Shown piece by piece: positions 1 to 7,473 of a DNA stretch of 64,000 bases. This stretch comes from JBBSBL01 sp038251325 (lineage in GTDB: Bacteria; Actinomycetota; Thermoleophilia; Solirubrobacterales; Solirubrobacteraceae), in assembly GCA_038251325.1 (NCBI GenBank), contig JBBSBL010000006.1, forward strand, positions 12,078 to 76,077. The letters are read 5' to 3'. The number at the start of each line of letters is the position of its first letter. Positions within the stretch are counted from its first letter, which is position 1. The notes beneath the pieces were generated by a model that saw only the letters and a program-made list of their open reading frames with translations, was not told the origin of the DNA and did no database searches. The translations under genes and the position numbers were made by a program.

Positions 1-208
1 CGGATCGCGTCGTCACGTCGACCTCCACGTGCAGTTCCGCCGCGGCACGACACTGGAGGCGGCCCATCAGGTCGCGCACGAGCTCCAGGACGCGATCCGT
101 GCCCGGCTGCGGGAGGCCGACGTGCTCATCCACCTCGAGCCGGAGGACCGCGTCCGTCCCGGGTCCGAGCTGCCGGCGCCGCGTCCCTCGCCGCTCAACG
201 GAGGTTGA
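1..208 (+). CDS. Cation diffusion facilitator family protein, C-terminal fragment
   Basis: Open from the window edge in the frame starting at base 2, ending with TGA at 206-208. The visible 68 residues read as the cytoplasmic dimerisation domain of a CDF (zinc/cobalt/iron efflux) transporter: HVDLHVQFRRGTTLEAAHQ, then a helix and VLIHLEPEDR, the usual ferredoxin-like end of this family. The membrane part lies outside the window. Its last 14 bases overlap a convergent small gene on the minus strand. The family call is from pattern recognition only; other proteins with a ZT-dimer-like tail cannot be excluded. Confidence 0.7.
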   Translation, partial: GSRRHVDLHVQFRRGTTLEAAHQVAHELQDAIRARLREADVLIHLEPEDRVRPGSELPAPRPSPLNGG

Positions 209-335
209 TCGCCGCCGAGAGGCCGACCGCGACCGCGACGAGGCCGTAGCCCACGTAGCCGCTGAGGAAGAGCAGGATGGCGGTCACCGCGCAGGCGGCG
301 ACGGTCACGAGCCAGGCCAGGCGGGTGAGCGGCAT
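195..335 (-). CDS. Small two-helix membrane protein, unknown function
   Basis: Forty-six residues with two hydrophobic segments (about 5-22 and 25-43) separated by a short SGYVGYG turn, so probably a small hairpin membrane protein. I do not recognise the family. The ATG is at 335-333; a poor -10-like GACAAT lies six bases upstream, and no Shine-Dalgarno sequence is visible. It converges on, and overlaps, the cation-efflux gene end. The overlap and clean hydrophobic pattern support it, but its small size keeps confidence moderate. Confidence 0.5.
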   Translation of the reverse strand: MPLTRLAWLVTVAACAVTAILLFLSGYVGYGLVAVAVGLSAAINLR

Positions 336-502
336 CCGCGCATTGTCGCCGGGGCCCTGGACGGCGTCGCGAGGACGTGGCGCAGCCGCGAAAGGCGCAC
401 AATGCGGGTTTTTGGTGCCCGCGGGCGCCCCGCGCCGCAGCCGAAGGGGGTAGAACGGCGTGCCCACGGGGAAGCGCCGTCCTTCCCGTCCGCCGGCGCT
501 GT

Positions 503-535
503 TAGCTTCGCGCCCTTCCACCACCTCCAAGGAGG
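503..535 (+). promoter_or_regulatory. Promoter -10 and Shine-Dalgarno of the HU gene
   Basis: TAGCTT at 503-508 fits a -10 hexamer and would start RNA near 515, giving a leader of about 26 nt. AAGGAGG at 529-535 ends five bases before the GTG at 541 and decides that start. This is one of the few genes here with a strong Shine-Dalgarno sequence. Confidence 0.6.
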
Positions 536-540
536 AGACT

Positions 541-816
541 GTGACGAAGTCCGAGTTCGTCGACGTCGTCGCCGACAAGGCCGACCTGAGCAAGAAGGAG
601 GCCAACGCTGCCGTCGAGGCCGTCCTCGGCACGATCGAGGACACGCTGAAGCGGGGAGGCGAAGTCGTCTTCTCCGGGTTCGGCAAGTTCCACGTGGCCC
701 AGCGGAGCGCCCGCGAGGGTCGCAACCCGGCCACCGGCGCCACGATCCAGATCGCCGCCTCGAAGGTCCCGCGCTTCAGCGCGGGGGCGGGGCTCAAGAA
801 GGCCGTCAAGAGCTAG
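541..816 (+). CDS. hup: HU family DNA-binding protein
   Basis: Ninety-one residues, the normal HU length. HU dimers bend and compact DNA in the nucleoid. The signature region GFGKFHVAQRSAREGRNPAT (about residues 46-65) is the beta-arm entry, followed by the Lys-rich end LKKAVKS. The GTG at 541 is chosen because AAGGAGG sits five bases upstream; a longer open frame back to 460 has no ribosome site and would add a non-conserved tail. It is a single-domain HU, without the Lys/Ala-rich C-terminal extension seen in mycobacterial HupB. pyrF follows after 21 bases and may be co-transcribed. Confidence 0.95.
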   Translation: MTKSEFVDVVADKADLSKKEANAAVEAVLGTIEDTLKRGGEVVFSGFGKFHVAQRSAREGRNPATGATIQIAASKVPRFSAGAGLKKAVKS

Positions 817-837
817 CGCCTCGTTCAACGGCGCCTG

Positions 838-1821
838 ATGGAGGCCCCGGGCCCCACCTCGGGGACCGGGGCTCCACCCGGCCGCCCGCTCGCCTTCGGC
901 GACCGCCTCGCGACGGCCGTCGACGCGCGCTGCTCGCAGCTCGTCCTCGGGCTCGACCCCGACCCGATGCGGCTGTGGCCGTCGGCACTCGAGCCGCAGC
1001 ACGGGGTCGGCTCCGAGCCGGCTGCGCCGGACGCCGTGCCCGCGGAGCGTGCGGCCCGCGCTGTCGTCCGTCATTCCGCGCTCGTCATCGACGCCGTGGG
1101 GACCGCATGCGTCGCGGTCAAGCTCCAACTCGCCTGCTTCGAGCGGCTCGGGGCGGCCGGTTGGGCGGCGCTGGCCGAGGTCGCCGCCCACGCGCGCGAC
1201 GCCGGGCTCCTCGTGCTCGCCGACGGCAAGCGCGGCGACATCGGCGTCTCCGCAGCGGCCTACGCGCAGGCGCTGCTCGCCTCCACCCCGACGCCCTACG
1301 GCGAGGTCGCCGGGCTCGGCGCCGACGCGGTGACCGCGAACCCGCTGCTCGGCGCTGAGACGCTGGTGCCGCTGATCGACGCGGCGCGCAGCCGCGGCGC
1401 CGGGATCTTCGTCCTCGTGCGGACCTCGAACCCGGGGGCGGCGGACGTCCAGGCGCAGGCCCTGGCGGCGGGGGGCGACGTGAGCGACCGCCTCGCGGAC
1501 ATGGTCGCGACGCTCGGCGCGGACGGCACCGGGGGCTCCGGGCTCTCCGACGTCGGCGCGGTCGTCGGCGCGACGGCGCCCGGGCGGCTGGCCGCGCTGC
1601 GCGCCCGGATGCCCGCCGCGGTGCTGCTCCTGCCCGGGGTCGGCGCCCAGGGCGGCCGGGTCGAGGATCTCGCCCCGGCCTTCGCGCCGGGCCGGGCGGG
1701 CGGCCTCGTCGCGGTCTCGCGGGGCCTCGTCGGGGCGCACGAGCGACTCGGCGGCACGCCCGCCGACGCCGCGCGCGCCGAGGCCGAGCGCCTGCGCGCG
1801 CTCGCCTGGAGCCTGGTCTGA
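838..1821 (+). CDS. pyrF: Orotidine 5'-phosphate decarboxylase (type 2)
   Basis: Converts OMP to UMP, the last step of de novo pyrimidine synthesis, in the cytoplasm. The catalytic motif is LADGKRGDIGVSA (about residues 128-140), the DxKxxD signature in its type-2 form; VLGLDPDP near residue 40 binds the substrate phosphate side, and LLPGVGAQGG is the late phosphate-binding loop. At 327 residues it is longer than most type-2 enzymes (about 270-280). The extra length lies at the N-terminus and in an Ala/Glu/Pro-rich insert around residues 50-75. It lies 21 bases after hup with the same orientation. Confidence 0.93.
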   Translation: MEAPGPTSGTGAPPGRPLAFGDRLATAVDARCSQLVLGLDPDPMRLWPSALEPQHGVGSEPAAPDAVPAERAARAVVRHSALVIDAVGTACVAVKLQLACFERLGAAGWAALAEVAAHARDAGLLVLADGKRGDIGVSAAAYAQALLASTPTPYGEVAGLGADAVTANPLLGAETLVPLIDAARSRGAGIFVLVRTSNPGAADVQAQALAAGGDVSDRLADMVATLGADGTGGSGLSDVGAVVGATAPGRLAALRARMPAAVLLLPGVGAQGGRVEDLAPAFAPGRAGGLVAVSRGLVGAHERLGGTPADAARAEAERLRALAWSLV

Positions 1822-1839
1822 CCGGCCCGGGGGCGCGGC

Positions 1840-1845
1840 TATGAT
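1840..1845 (+). promoter_or_regulatory. -10 element of the LysM gene
   Basis: TATGAT, ending ten bases before the ATG at 1856. An alternative ATG at 1841 lies inside this hexamer and is therefore unlikely to be the start. Confidence 0.5.
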
Positions 1846-1855
1846 CGCCCGCGCC

Positions 1856-2170
1856 ATGGCGCCCCGCCGCAGCCCCGCGCGCTTCCTGGCCCCGCTCGCG
1901 CTGCTGGCGGCGCTCGGGGCCGTCGTCCTCGTCGTCGCGGCCGGCGGCTCCGACCGCCACGGAGGCTCGTCCGCGACGACGCCCGCAGCGAAGACCGGCC
2001 AGCGGGCCCGCCGGCGGGCGCAGCCGCGCTTCTACGTCGTGCGCCCGGGCGACATCCTCTCGGTCATCGCCGAGCGGACCGGCGTCACCGTGGCGCGGAT
2101 CGAGGAGCTGAACCCGAACGTCGATCCGCAGGCCCTCGGCACCGGGCAGCGGTTGCGGCTGCGGCCGTGA
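1856..2170 (+). CDS. LysM-domain membrane-anchored protein
   Basis: A 104-residue protein: Arg-rich cytoplasmic start, one membrane segment (about residues 9-30), a Ser/Thr/Arg-rich linker, then a single LysM domain (FYVVRPGDILSVIAERTGV to LGTGQRLRL), which binds peptidoglycan or chitin-like glycans outside the membrane. The start at 1856 is preferred over 1841 because the latter overlaps a TATGAT -10 element. The stop overlaps the next gene's GTG (2167) by four bases, so it is translationally coupled to a D,D-carboxypeptidase. The pair fits a cell-wall role. Confidence 0.85.
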   Translation: MAPRRSPARFLAPLALLAALGAVVLVVAAGGSDRHGGSSATTPAAKTGQRARRRAQPRFYVVRPGDILSVIAERTGVTVARIEELNPNVDPQALGTGQRLRLRP

Positions 2171-3420
2171 GCCGCACCGGCGGGCGGTTCCTGGCCGGGC
2201 CGCTCCTCGCGGGGGTCTGCCTGGCGGCGGCGCCCCCGTCCGGCGCGGCTCCGGCGCCTCCGCTCAGCGCCCGCGCCGCGATCCTCGTGGAGTCCTCAAC
2301 CGGGACGGCGGTGTATCGCCGGGCGGCGGACGAGCGTCGGTCGATCGCCTCCACCACGAAGCTCATGACCGCGCTCATCGTGCGCCGGCGCGCCTCGTTG
2401 GGAACCCGGTTCGCGGCCGTGGCCTACGGCGGGGGGGCCGTCGAGTCGCGGCTCGGCCTGCGCCCCGGCGAGCGGATGAGCGTCGCCGACCTCCTCACGG
2501 CGACGCTGCTGCCGAGCGCCAACGACGCGGCCCGGACGCTCGCCGTCCGGGTTGGCGGGTCCGTTCCGCGCTTCGTCGCGCTGATGAACGCCGAGGCGCG
2601 CCGTCTCGGCCTCCGGCACACCCACTTCGCCACCCCGGTCGGCCTGGAGACGCCGGGCAACTACTCGAGCGCCCGCGATCTGACCCGGTTGGCGGCGGTG
2701 TTCCGCCGGGACGGATTCCTGCGCCGGACGGTCGATCGCCCGCGCGCCCTCCTGCGCACCGGCGACCGGCGGCGGGTCGTGGTCAACCGCAACACGCTCG
2801 TCGCAGCGGTGCCCTGGGTCAACGGGGTCAAGACGGGCCACACGGGCCGCGCGGGGTACGTGCTCGTCGGCTCGGCCACGCGCGACGGCGAGACGCTGCT
2901 CTCGGCCGTGCTCGGCACGCCGAGCGAGTCGGCCCGCGACGCCGACACGCTCGCGCTGCTGCGCTGGGGCTTCAGGAGCTTCCGCGTCGAGGTCCTGGGC
3001 CGTCGTGGCACCGTCGTCGCCCGACCCAAGGTGCGCTTCGACGACGCCCGGGTCCGGGTGGTCGCCGCCCGGACCGTCCGCGCCGTCGTGCCGCGCGGCG
3101 TGCGGGTGAGCCGTTCCGTGACGGTGCCCGCGGAGCTCGAGGGCCCGATCCCCGCCGGGCGGCGCGTCGGCACGGTCGTCGTGCGGGCCCGCGGCCGTCC
3201 GGAGGTCCGGATCCCGGCGGTCACGGCGCAGCCCGTGCCGGAGGTCACGCTGCTCGAGCGGGCCGGCCGGTGGCTGCTGTGGCCCGGTAGCCTCATCCTC
3301 GTCCTCGCGGGGCTGGCCGCCGTCGCCCTCGCGCTCCGCCGCAGTCGGCGACGACGGCGCCGGGACGAGGACCGGGCGCGCCGGCGGGCGGCGCCCGGAG
3401 CGGACGCCGAGATCGCATGA
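2167..3420 (+). CDS. D-alanyl-D-alanine carboxypeptidase (S11 family penicillin-binding protein)
   Basis: A 417-residue low-molecular-weight PBP that trims the terminal D-Ala from peptidoglycan stem peptides outside the membrane. All three active-site motifs are visible: STTK (in SIASTTKLMTALIV, about residue 59), SAN (in LLPSANDAART), and KTG (in VNGVKTGHTGRAGYV). A signal sequence opens the protein (LAGPLLAGVCLAAAPPSGAA), and a C-terminal membrane segment (about residues 372-393) with an Arg-rich tail anchors it, as in DacF/DacA-type enzymes. It starts at a GTG overlapping the LysM gene and ends with an ATGA overlap with the kinase gene. Confidence 0.93.
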   Translation: MSRTGGRFLAGPLLAGVCLAAAPPSGAAPAPPLSARAAILVESSTGTAVYRRAADERRSIASTTKLMTALIVRRRASLGTRFAAVAYGGGAVESRLGLRPGERMSVADLLTATLLPSANDAARTLAVRVGGSVPRFVALMNAEARRLGLRHTHFATPVGLETPGNYSSARDLTRLAAVFRRDGFLRRTVDRPRALLRTGDRRRVVVNRNTLVAAVPWVNGVKTGHTGRAGYVLVGSATRDGETLLSAVLGTPSESARDADTLALLRWGFRSFRVEVLGRRGTVVARPKVRFDDARVRVVAARTVRAVVPRGVRVSRSVTVPAELEGPIPAGRRVGTVVVRARGRPEVRIPAVTAQPVPEVTLLERAGRWLLWPGSLILVLAGLAAVALALRRSRRRRRRDEDRARRRAAPGADAEIA

Positions 3421-4376
3421 TCATCACCGTCACCCTCAACTCGGCCATCGACAAGACGCTGGAGGTGCCGAACTTCCGCCCGGGCCGGCGTCACCGCTCG
3501 GTCGACGGCGCGACGATGCCGGGCGGCAAGGGCGTCAACGTCGCTCGGGCGCTCAAGGCGCTTGACCAGCCGGTGATCGCGACCGGGTTCGCCGGTGGGG
3601 CGACGGGGACCCGGATCGTCGAGGCGCTGACCGACGAGTCGATCCTTAACGACTTCGTCCGGATCCGGGAGGAGTCGCGCACGAACACCGCCGTGCTCGA
3701 CCCGACGACGGGCGTCGTGACCGAGATCAACGAGCGCGGTCCGGCCGTCTCTCCGCAGGAGCTCGGCCTCTTCCGCGACAAGCTGCTCTACCTGGCGCGC
3801 GGCGCGAGCGTCTGCGTGTTCGCGGGCTCGCTGCCGCCGGGTGTCGGGGCCGACGAGTACGCCGCGCTCGTCCGCGACGTCCGGCGCCTCGGAGTCACGA
3901 CCGTCGTGGACACCGACGGCGAGCCGCTGCGCATGGCCGTCCGCGCCGAGCCCGCGGTGGTCTCGCCCAACGTGCTCGAGGCCGAGGAGCTCGTCGGCCA
4001 CGAGTTCAACGATGATGAGGACCGCGTGATCGCCGTCGCAGAGATGGCCGAGCTCGGCGCGCGCGAGGCGATCATGACCGTTCCCGACGGCTGCTTCGCG
4101 CGGGTGATGGAGGACGGCGGCCCGCAGATGTACCGGGTGCGCGTGGACCCCCAGGAGGCCCGCTCGGCGGTGGGCTCCGGCGACGCGTTCCTCGCCGGGT
4201 ACGTCGCCGCCCGCTACACGGAGGAGCCGCCGTCCGGGTGCCTGGCCTTCGGGGTGGCCTGCGGTGCCGAGTCGACCCAGCACTTCGGCGCCGGCGTGCT
4301 GGATCCCGGGCGGGCCGAACGCCTGCGCGGCGAGGTCGAGATCACGCCGCTGCCGCTCCCCGCGGCGGTCCCGTAG
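3417..4376 (+). CDS. PfkB-family sugar kinase, 1-phosphofructokinase-like
   Basis: A 319-residue member of the FruK/LacC branch of the ribokinase superfamily, which phosphorylates fructose 1-phosphate or tagatose 6-phosphate with ATP. Visible features are the start ITVTLNSAIDKTLEV, the sugar-binding GGKGVNVARAL (about residues 37-47), FAGSLPPG, and the catalytic anion-hole motif GSGDAFLAGYVA near residue 250. No PTS genes are adjacent, so the substrate is inferred from family only. Coupled to the carboxypeptidase gene by a 4-nt overlap and followed by a hairpin that probably ends the unit. Confidence 0.82.
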   Translation: MIITVTLNSAIDKTLEVPNFRPGRRHRSVDGATMPGGKGVNVARALKALDQPVIATGFAGGATGTRIVEALTDESILNDFVRIREESRTNTAVLDPTTGVVTEINERGPAVSPQELGLFRDKLLYLARGASVCVFAGSLPPGVGADEYAALVRDVRRLGVTTVVDTDGEPLRMAVRAEPAVVSPNVLEAEELVGHEFNDDEDRVIAVAEMAELGAREAIMTVPDGCFARVMEDGGPQMYRVRVDPQEARSAVGSGDAFLAGYVAARYTEEPPSGCLAFGVACGAESTQHFGAGVLDPGRAERLRGEVEITPLPLPAAVP

Positions 4377-4392
4377 CGCAGCTCAGGGCGCC

Positions 4393-4418
4393 CCCGGCGG
4401 GCCGAGGGAGCCGCCGGG
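4393..4418 (+). terminator. Hairpin downstream of the PfkB kinase gene
   Basis: Perfect 8-bp inverted repeat CCCGGCGG / CCGCCGGG around a 10-nt loop, 17 bases after the stop codon. There is no T run, so it would be a T-less terminator or RNA-end stabiliser, as is usual in very GC-rich actinobacteria. Confidence 0.45.
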
Positions 4419-4426
4419 ACGGGTGC

Positions 4427-4432
4427 TAGCAT
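4427..4432 (+). promoter_or_regulatory. -10 element upstream of guaB3
   Basis: TAGCAT, about 92 bases before the guaB3 ATG, placed just after the hairpin that ends the kinase unit. It implies a leader of roughly 86 nt. GGGAGG at 4513-4518 is the ribosome site that decides the ATG at 4525. Confidence 0.45.
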
Positions 4433-4524
4433 CGCCGCCACTCGATGGTTGCCGCCTCGATAATGCCTCCGACCCCACGTCCGGCCCCTCGCCGGGCCCG
4501 GCCGGCGCGAGCGGGAGGCCTCCG

Positions 4525-5727
4525 ATGGAGGTAGAGATCGGTCGCGGGAAGAAGGCCCGGCGCGCCTACGGCTTCGACGACGTCGCCATCGTGCCCTCGC
4601 GCCGCACCCGCGACCCCGACGACGTCGACATCTCGTGGACGCTCGGCCCCTACCGCTTCGAGCTGCCGCTGCTCGCCTCGGCGCTGGACGGCGTCGTGTC
4701 CCCCGGAACCGCGGGGATCCTCGGGGGGCTGGGAGGGCTCGCCGTGCTCAACCTCGAGGGCATCTTCTGCCGCTACGAGGATCCCGAGGCGCAGCTCGAG
4801 CGCATCGCCGGGCTCCCGCGCGACGCCGCGACCCGGGAGATGCAGGCGATCTACCAGGAGCCGGTCCATCCCGAGCTGATCGCGCGGCGCATCCGCGAGA
4901 TCAAGGACCAGGGCGTCGTCGTCGCCGCCTCGCTCACCCCCCAGCGGGTCCGCACGCACTACGAGACGGCGCTCGAGGCCGGGCTCGACATCCTCGTCAT
5001 CCAGGGCACCGTCGTCTCCGCGGAGCACGTCTCCTCCGACGAGAGCCGCCCGCCGCTGAACCTCAAGGAGTTCATCGCCGACCTGCCGATCCCGGTGGTG
5101 GTCGGCGGCTGCGCCTCCTACCACACGGGCCTCCACCTCATGCGCACCGGCGCGGCGGGCGTGCTGGTCGGAGTCGGCCCGGGCGCGATCTGCACGACGC
5201 GCGGCGTGCTCGGCATCGGGGTGCCCCAGGCCACGGCGATCGCCGACGTCGCCGCCGCCCGCTCCCAGCACATGCTCGAGACGGGCGACTACGTGAAGGT
5301 CATCGCCGACGGGGGCATGAAGAACGGCGGCGACCTGGCCAAGGCGATCGCCTGCGGGGCGGACGCCGTGATGATCGGCTCGCCCCTCGCCCGCGCCCAC
5401 GAGGCGCCGGGTCGCGGCTACAACTGGGGCATGGCGACGTTCCATCCCACACTGCCGCGCGGGACCCGCGTCGCCACCGTGCAGAACGGGTCGCTGGCGG
5501 AGATCGTCACCGGCCCCGCGCGGGAGAACGACGGCACCTTCAACCTCATGGGCGCGCTGCGGACCTCGATGGCGACGTGCGGCTACCGGGACATCGCGGA
5601 GTTCAACCGCGCGGAGCTCATGGTGGCCCCGTCCCTGCAGACCGAGGGCAAGTACCTCCAGCGCGAGCAGCAGGTGGGGATGGGTTCCAACGGGAAGGCC
5701 GCCGCGCTTGTCGGCGCCGCCGACTGA
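4525..5727 (+). CDS. guaB3: GuaB3 family IMP dehydrogenase-like protein
   Basis: A 400-residue TIM-barrel protein of the actinobacterial GuaB3 type, related to IMP dehydrogenase, which oxidises IMP to XMP with NAD; GuaB3 paralogues lack the CBS insert of GuaB, as here. The active-site loop GPGAICTTRGVLGIGVPQ carries the Cys that attacks IMP, and ADGGMKNGGDLAKAIACGAD is the phosphate-binding part. Start at 4525 because GGGAGG precedes it by about six bases; the frame is open further upstream but without a ribosome site. guaA overlaps its end by 20 bases. The true reaction of GuaB3 proteins (IMP versus GMP reductase activity) is not settled by sequence. Confidence 0.9.
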   Translation: MEVEIGRGKKARRAYGFDDVAIVPSRRTRDPDDVDISWTLGPYRFELPLLASALDGVVSPGTAGILGGLGGLAVLNLEGIFCRYEDPEAQLERIAGLPRDAATREMQAIYQEPVHPELIARRIREIKDQGVVVAASLTPQRVRTHYETALEAGLDILVIQGTVVSAEHVSSDESRPPLNLKEFIADLPIPVVVGGCASYHTGLHLMRTGAAGVLVGVGPGAICTTRGVLGIGVPQATAIADVAAARSQHMLETGDYVKVIADGGMKNGGDLAKAIACGADAVMIGSPLARAHEAPGRGYNWGMATFHPTLPRGTRVATVQNGSLAEIVTGPARENDGTFNLMGALRTSMATCGYRDIAEFNRAELMVAPSLQTEGKYLQREQQVGMGSNGKAAALVGAAD

Positions 5728-7342
5728 GCCGCTGACCGCGTCCACCGCGGCGCCCGCCGCCACGGACGAGTCCGGCCCGGTCGCGTCGCCCCCGGCCGTC
5801 GACGAGGTCGTCGTCCTCGACTACGGAGGGCAGTACTCCCAGCTGATCGCCCGCCGCGTGCGCGAGTGCGGGGTCTTCTCCGAGCTGCTGCCCCACCACA
5901 CGGGGGCCGCGGAGGTCGCGCGACGCCGGCCCAAGGGGCTGATCCTCTCCGGTGGCCCCGCGTCGGTCTACGCCGACGGGGCCCCGGCGCTCGAGCCCGA
6001 GCTGCTGGAGCTCGGGATTCCGGTGCTCGGCATCTGCTACGGCATGCAGCTCGTCGTCAAGGCGCTCGGCGGGGACGTCCGCGGCGCCGAGGTCGGCGAG
6101 TTCGGCCGCTCGACGCTCACCGTCGGCGAGCCCGGCCGGCTGCTCGCCGGGCTGCCGCGCGAGCAGACCTGCTGGATGTCCCACCGCGACACGGTGTTCG
6201 CCCCGCCGCCCGGCTTCAGCGCGCTCGCCGCCTCCGCCTCCTCGCCGGTCGCGGCGCTGGAGTCCGTCGAGCGCGGGATCTACGGCATCCAGTTCCACCC
6301 CGAGGTCGTCCACACGCCCTACGGCCAGGACATCCTCACCCGCTTCCTCACCGAGGTCTGCGGCTGCGAGCCGACGTGGAGCGCGGGCTCGATCGTCGAG
6401 GACCAGATCGCGCGGATCCGCGCCCAGGTCGGCGACGGTCGCGTCATCTGCGGGCTCTCGGGCGGCGTCGACTCCTCCGTCGCCGCGCTGCTCGTCCATC
6501 GGGCCGTCGGGGATCAGCTGACCTGCGTGTTCGTCGACCACGGCCTCATGCGCAAGAACGAGGGCGACCAGGTGATCGCCGCGTTCCGCGACCACTTCAA
6601 GGTCCCGCTCGTCGCCGTCGACGCCGAGGAGCGCTTCCTCGCCCGGCTCGCCGGCGTCACCGATCCCGAGGCCAAGCGCAAGGCGATCGGGGCGGAGTTC
6701 ATCCGCGTCTTCGAGGAGGAGGCCGCGCGCCTGGCGCAGGGCGGGGAGGGCGCGCGCTACCTCGTCCAGGGGACGCTCTACTCCGACGTCATCGAGTCCG
6801 GCGGCGGCACCGGCGCGGCGACGATCAAGTCCCACCACAACGTCGGCGGTCTCCCCGAGGATCTCGGCTTCGAGCTCGTCGAGCCCCTCCGGGCCCTGTT
6901 CAAGGACGAGGTCCGCGCGGTCGGCGCCGAGCTCGGCCTCCCCGAGCGCCTCGTCTGGCGCCAGCCCTTCCCCGGGCCGGGGCTGGCGATCCGCATCGTC
7001 GGCGGCGAGGCGACCCGCGAGCGGCTCGAGACGCTGCGCGAGGCCGACGCGATCCTCCAGGACGAGATCCGCGGCGCCGGGCTCTACCGCGAGCTCTGGC
7101 AGTCCTTCTGCGTGCTCCCGGACGTGCGGACCGTCGGGGTGCAGGGCGACGAGCGCACCTACGGCCACGTCGTCGTCATCCGGGCGGTGACCAGCGACGA
7201 CGCGATGACCGCCGATTGGGCGCGGTTGCCCTACGACCTGCTCGAGCAGATCGCCTCGCGGATGATCAACGAGATCCGCGAGGTCAACCGGGTGGTGCTG
7301 GACATCACCTCAAAGCCCCCCGGCACCATCGAATGGGAATAG
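5708..7342 (+). CDS. guaA: GMP synthase (glutamine-hydrolysing)
   Basis: A 544-residue cytoplasmic enzyme converting XMP to GMP with ATP and glutamine. N-terminal class-I amidotransferase: GICYGMQ (nucleophile Cys, about residue 112) and QFHPEV (catalytic His, about 196-201). Middle ATP-pyrophosphatase: GLSGGVDSSV P-loop near residue 250. C-terminal dimerisation domain ends KPPGTIEWE. The first 30 residues are an Ala/Pro/Thr-rich extension not needed by the family. The only plausible start is TTG at 5708 inside guaB3, with GGGAAGG about ten bases upstream, so guaB3 and guaA are translationally coupled. Confidence 0.96.
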   Translation: MSAPPTEPLTASTAAPAATDESGPVASPPAVDEVVVLDYGGQYSQLIARRVRECGVFSELLPHHTGAAEVARRRPKGLILSGGPASVYADGAPALEPELLELGIPVLGICYGMQLVVKALGGDVRGAEVGEFGRSTLTVGEPGRLLAGLPREQTCWMSHRDTVFAPPPGFSALAASASSPVAALESVERGIYGIQFHPEVVHTPYGQDILTRFLTEVCGCEPTWSAGSIVEDQIARIRAQVGDGRVICGLSGGVDSSVAALLVHRAVGDQLTCVFVDHGLMRKNEGDQVIAAFRDHFKVPLVAVDAEERFLARLAGVTDPEAKRKAIGAEFIRVFEEEAARLAQGGEGARYLVQGTLYSDVIESGGGTGAATIKSHHNVGGLPEDLGFELVEPLRALFKDEVRAVGAELGLPERLVWRQPFPGPGLAIRIVGGEATRERLETLREADAILQDEIRGAGLYRELWQSFCVLPDVRTVGVQGDERTYGHVVVIRAVTSDDAMTADWARLPYDLLEQIASRMINEIREVNRVVLDITSKPPGTIEWE

Positions 7343-7348
7343 GAACGC

Positions 7349-7364
7349 CCGGGCCGAAGCCCGG
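7349..7364 (+). terminator. Hairpin after guaA
   Basis: CCGGGC / GCCCGG stem with a CGAA tetraloop, six bases after the guaA stop, between convergent genes. No T run follows. Likely a T-less terminator. Confidence 0.45.
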
Positions 7365-7473
7365 CGGCGTCCTCGGGGGAGGGCCGTGCGCTGCACTGTC
7401 CCTCCCCCTGCGTCCTGGCCAGGCTTGACCCGGCCGTCCCTATTGGCGTGGCCGGCGGCCGGGGGGATTGTCC

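Noticed and set aside
4445..4534. 29-codon frame in the guaB3 leader, overlapping its ATG
   Set aside because: Arg/Pro/Ala composition as expected by chance in GC-rich DNA, 12 bases from the -10, and guaB3 has its own good ribosome site.
7343..7473. Gap between guaA and the M23 gene considered for a small gene
   Set aside because: Only a hairpin and short non-protein-like frames are present.
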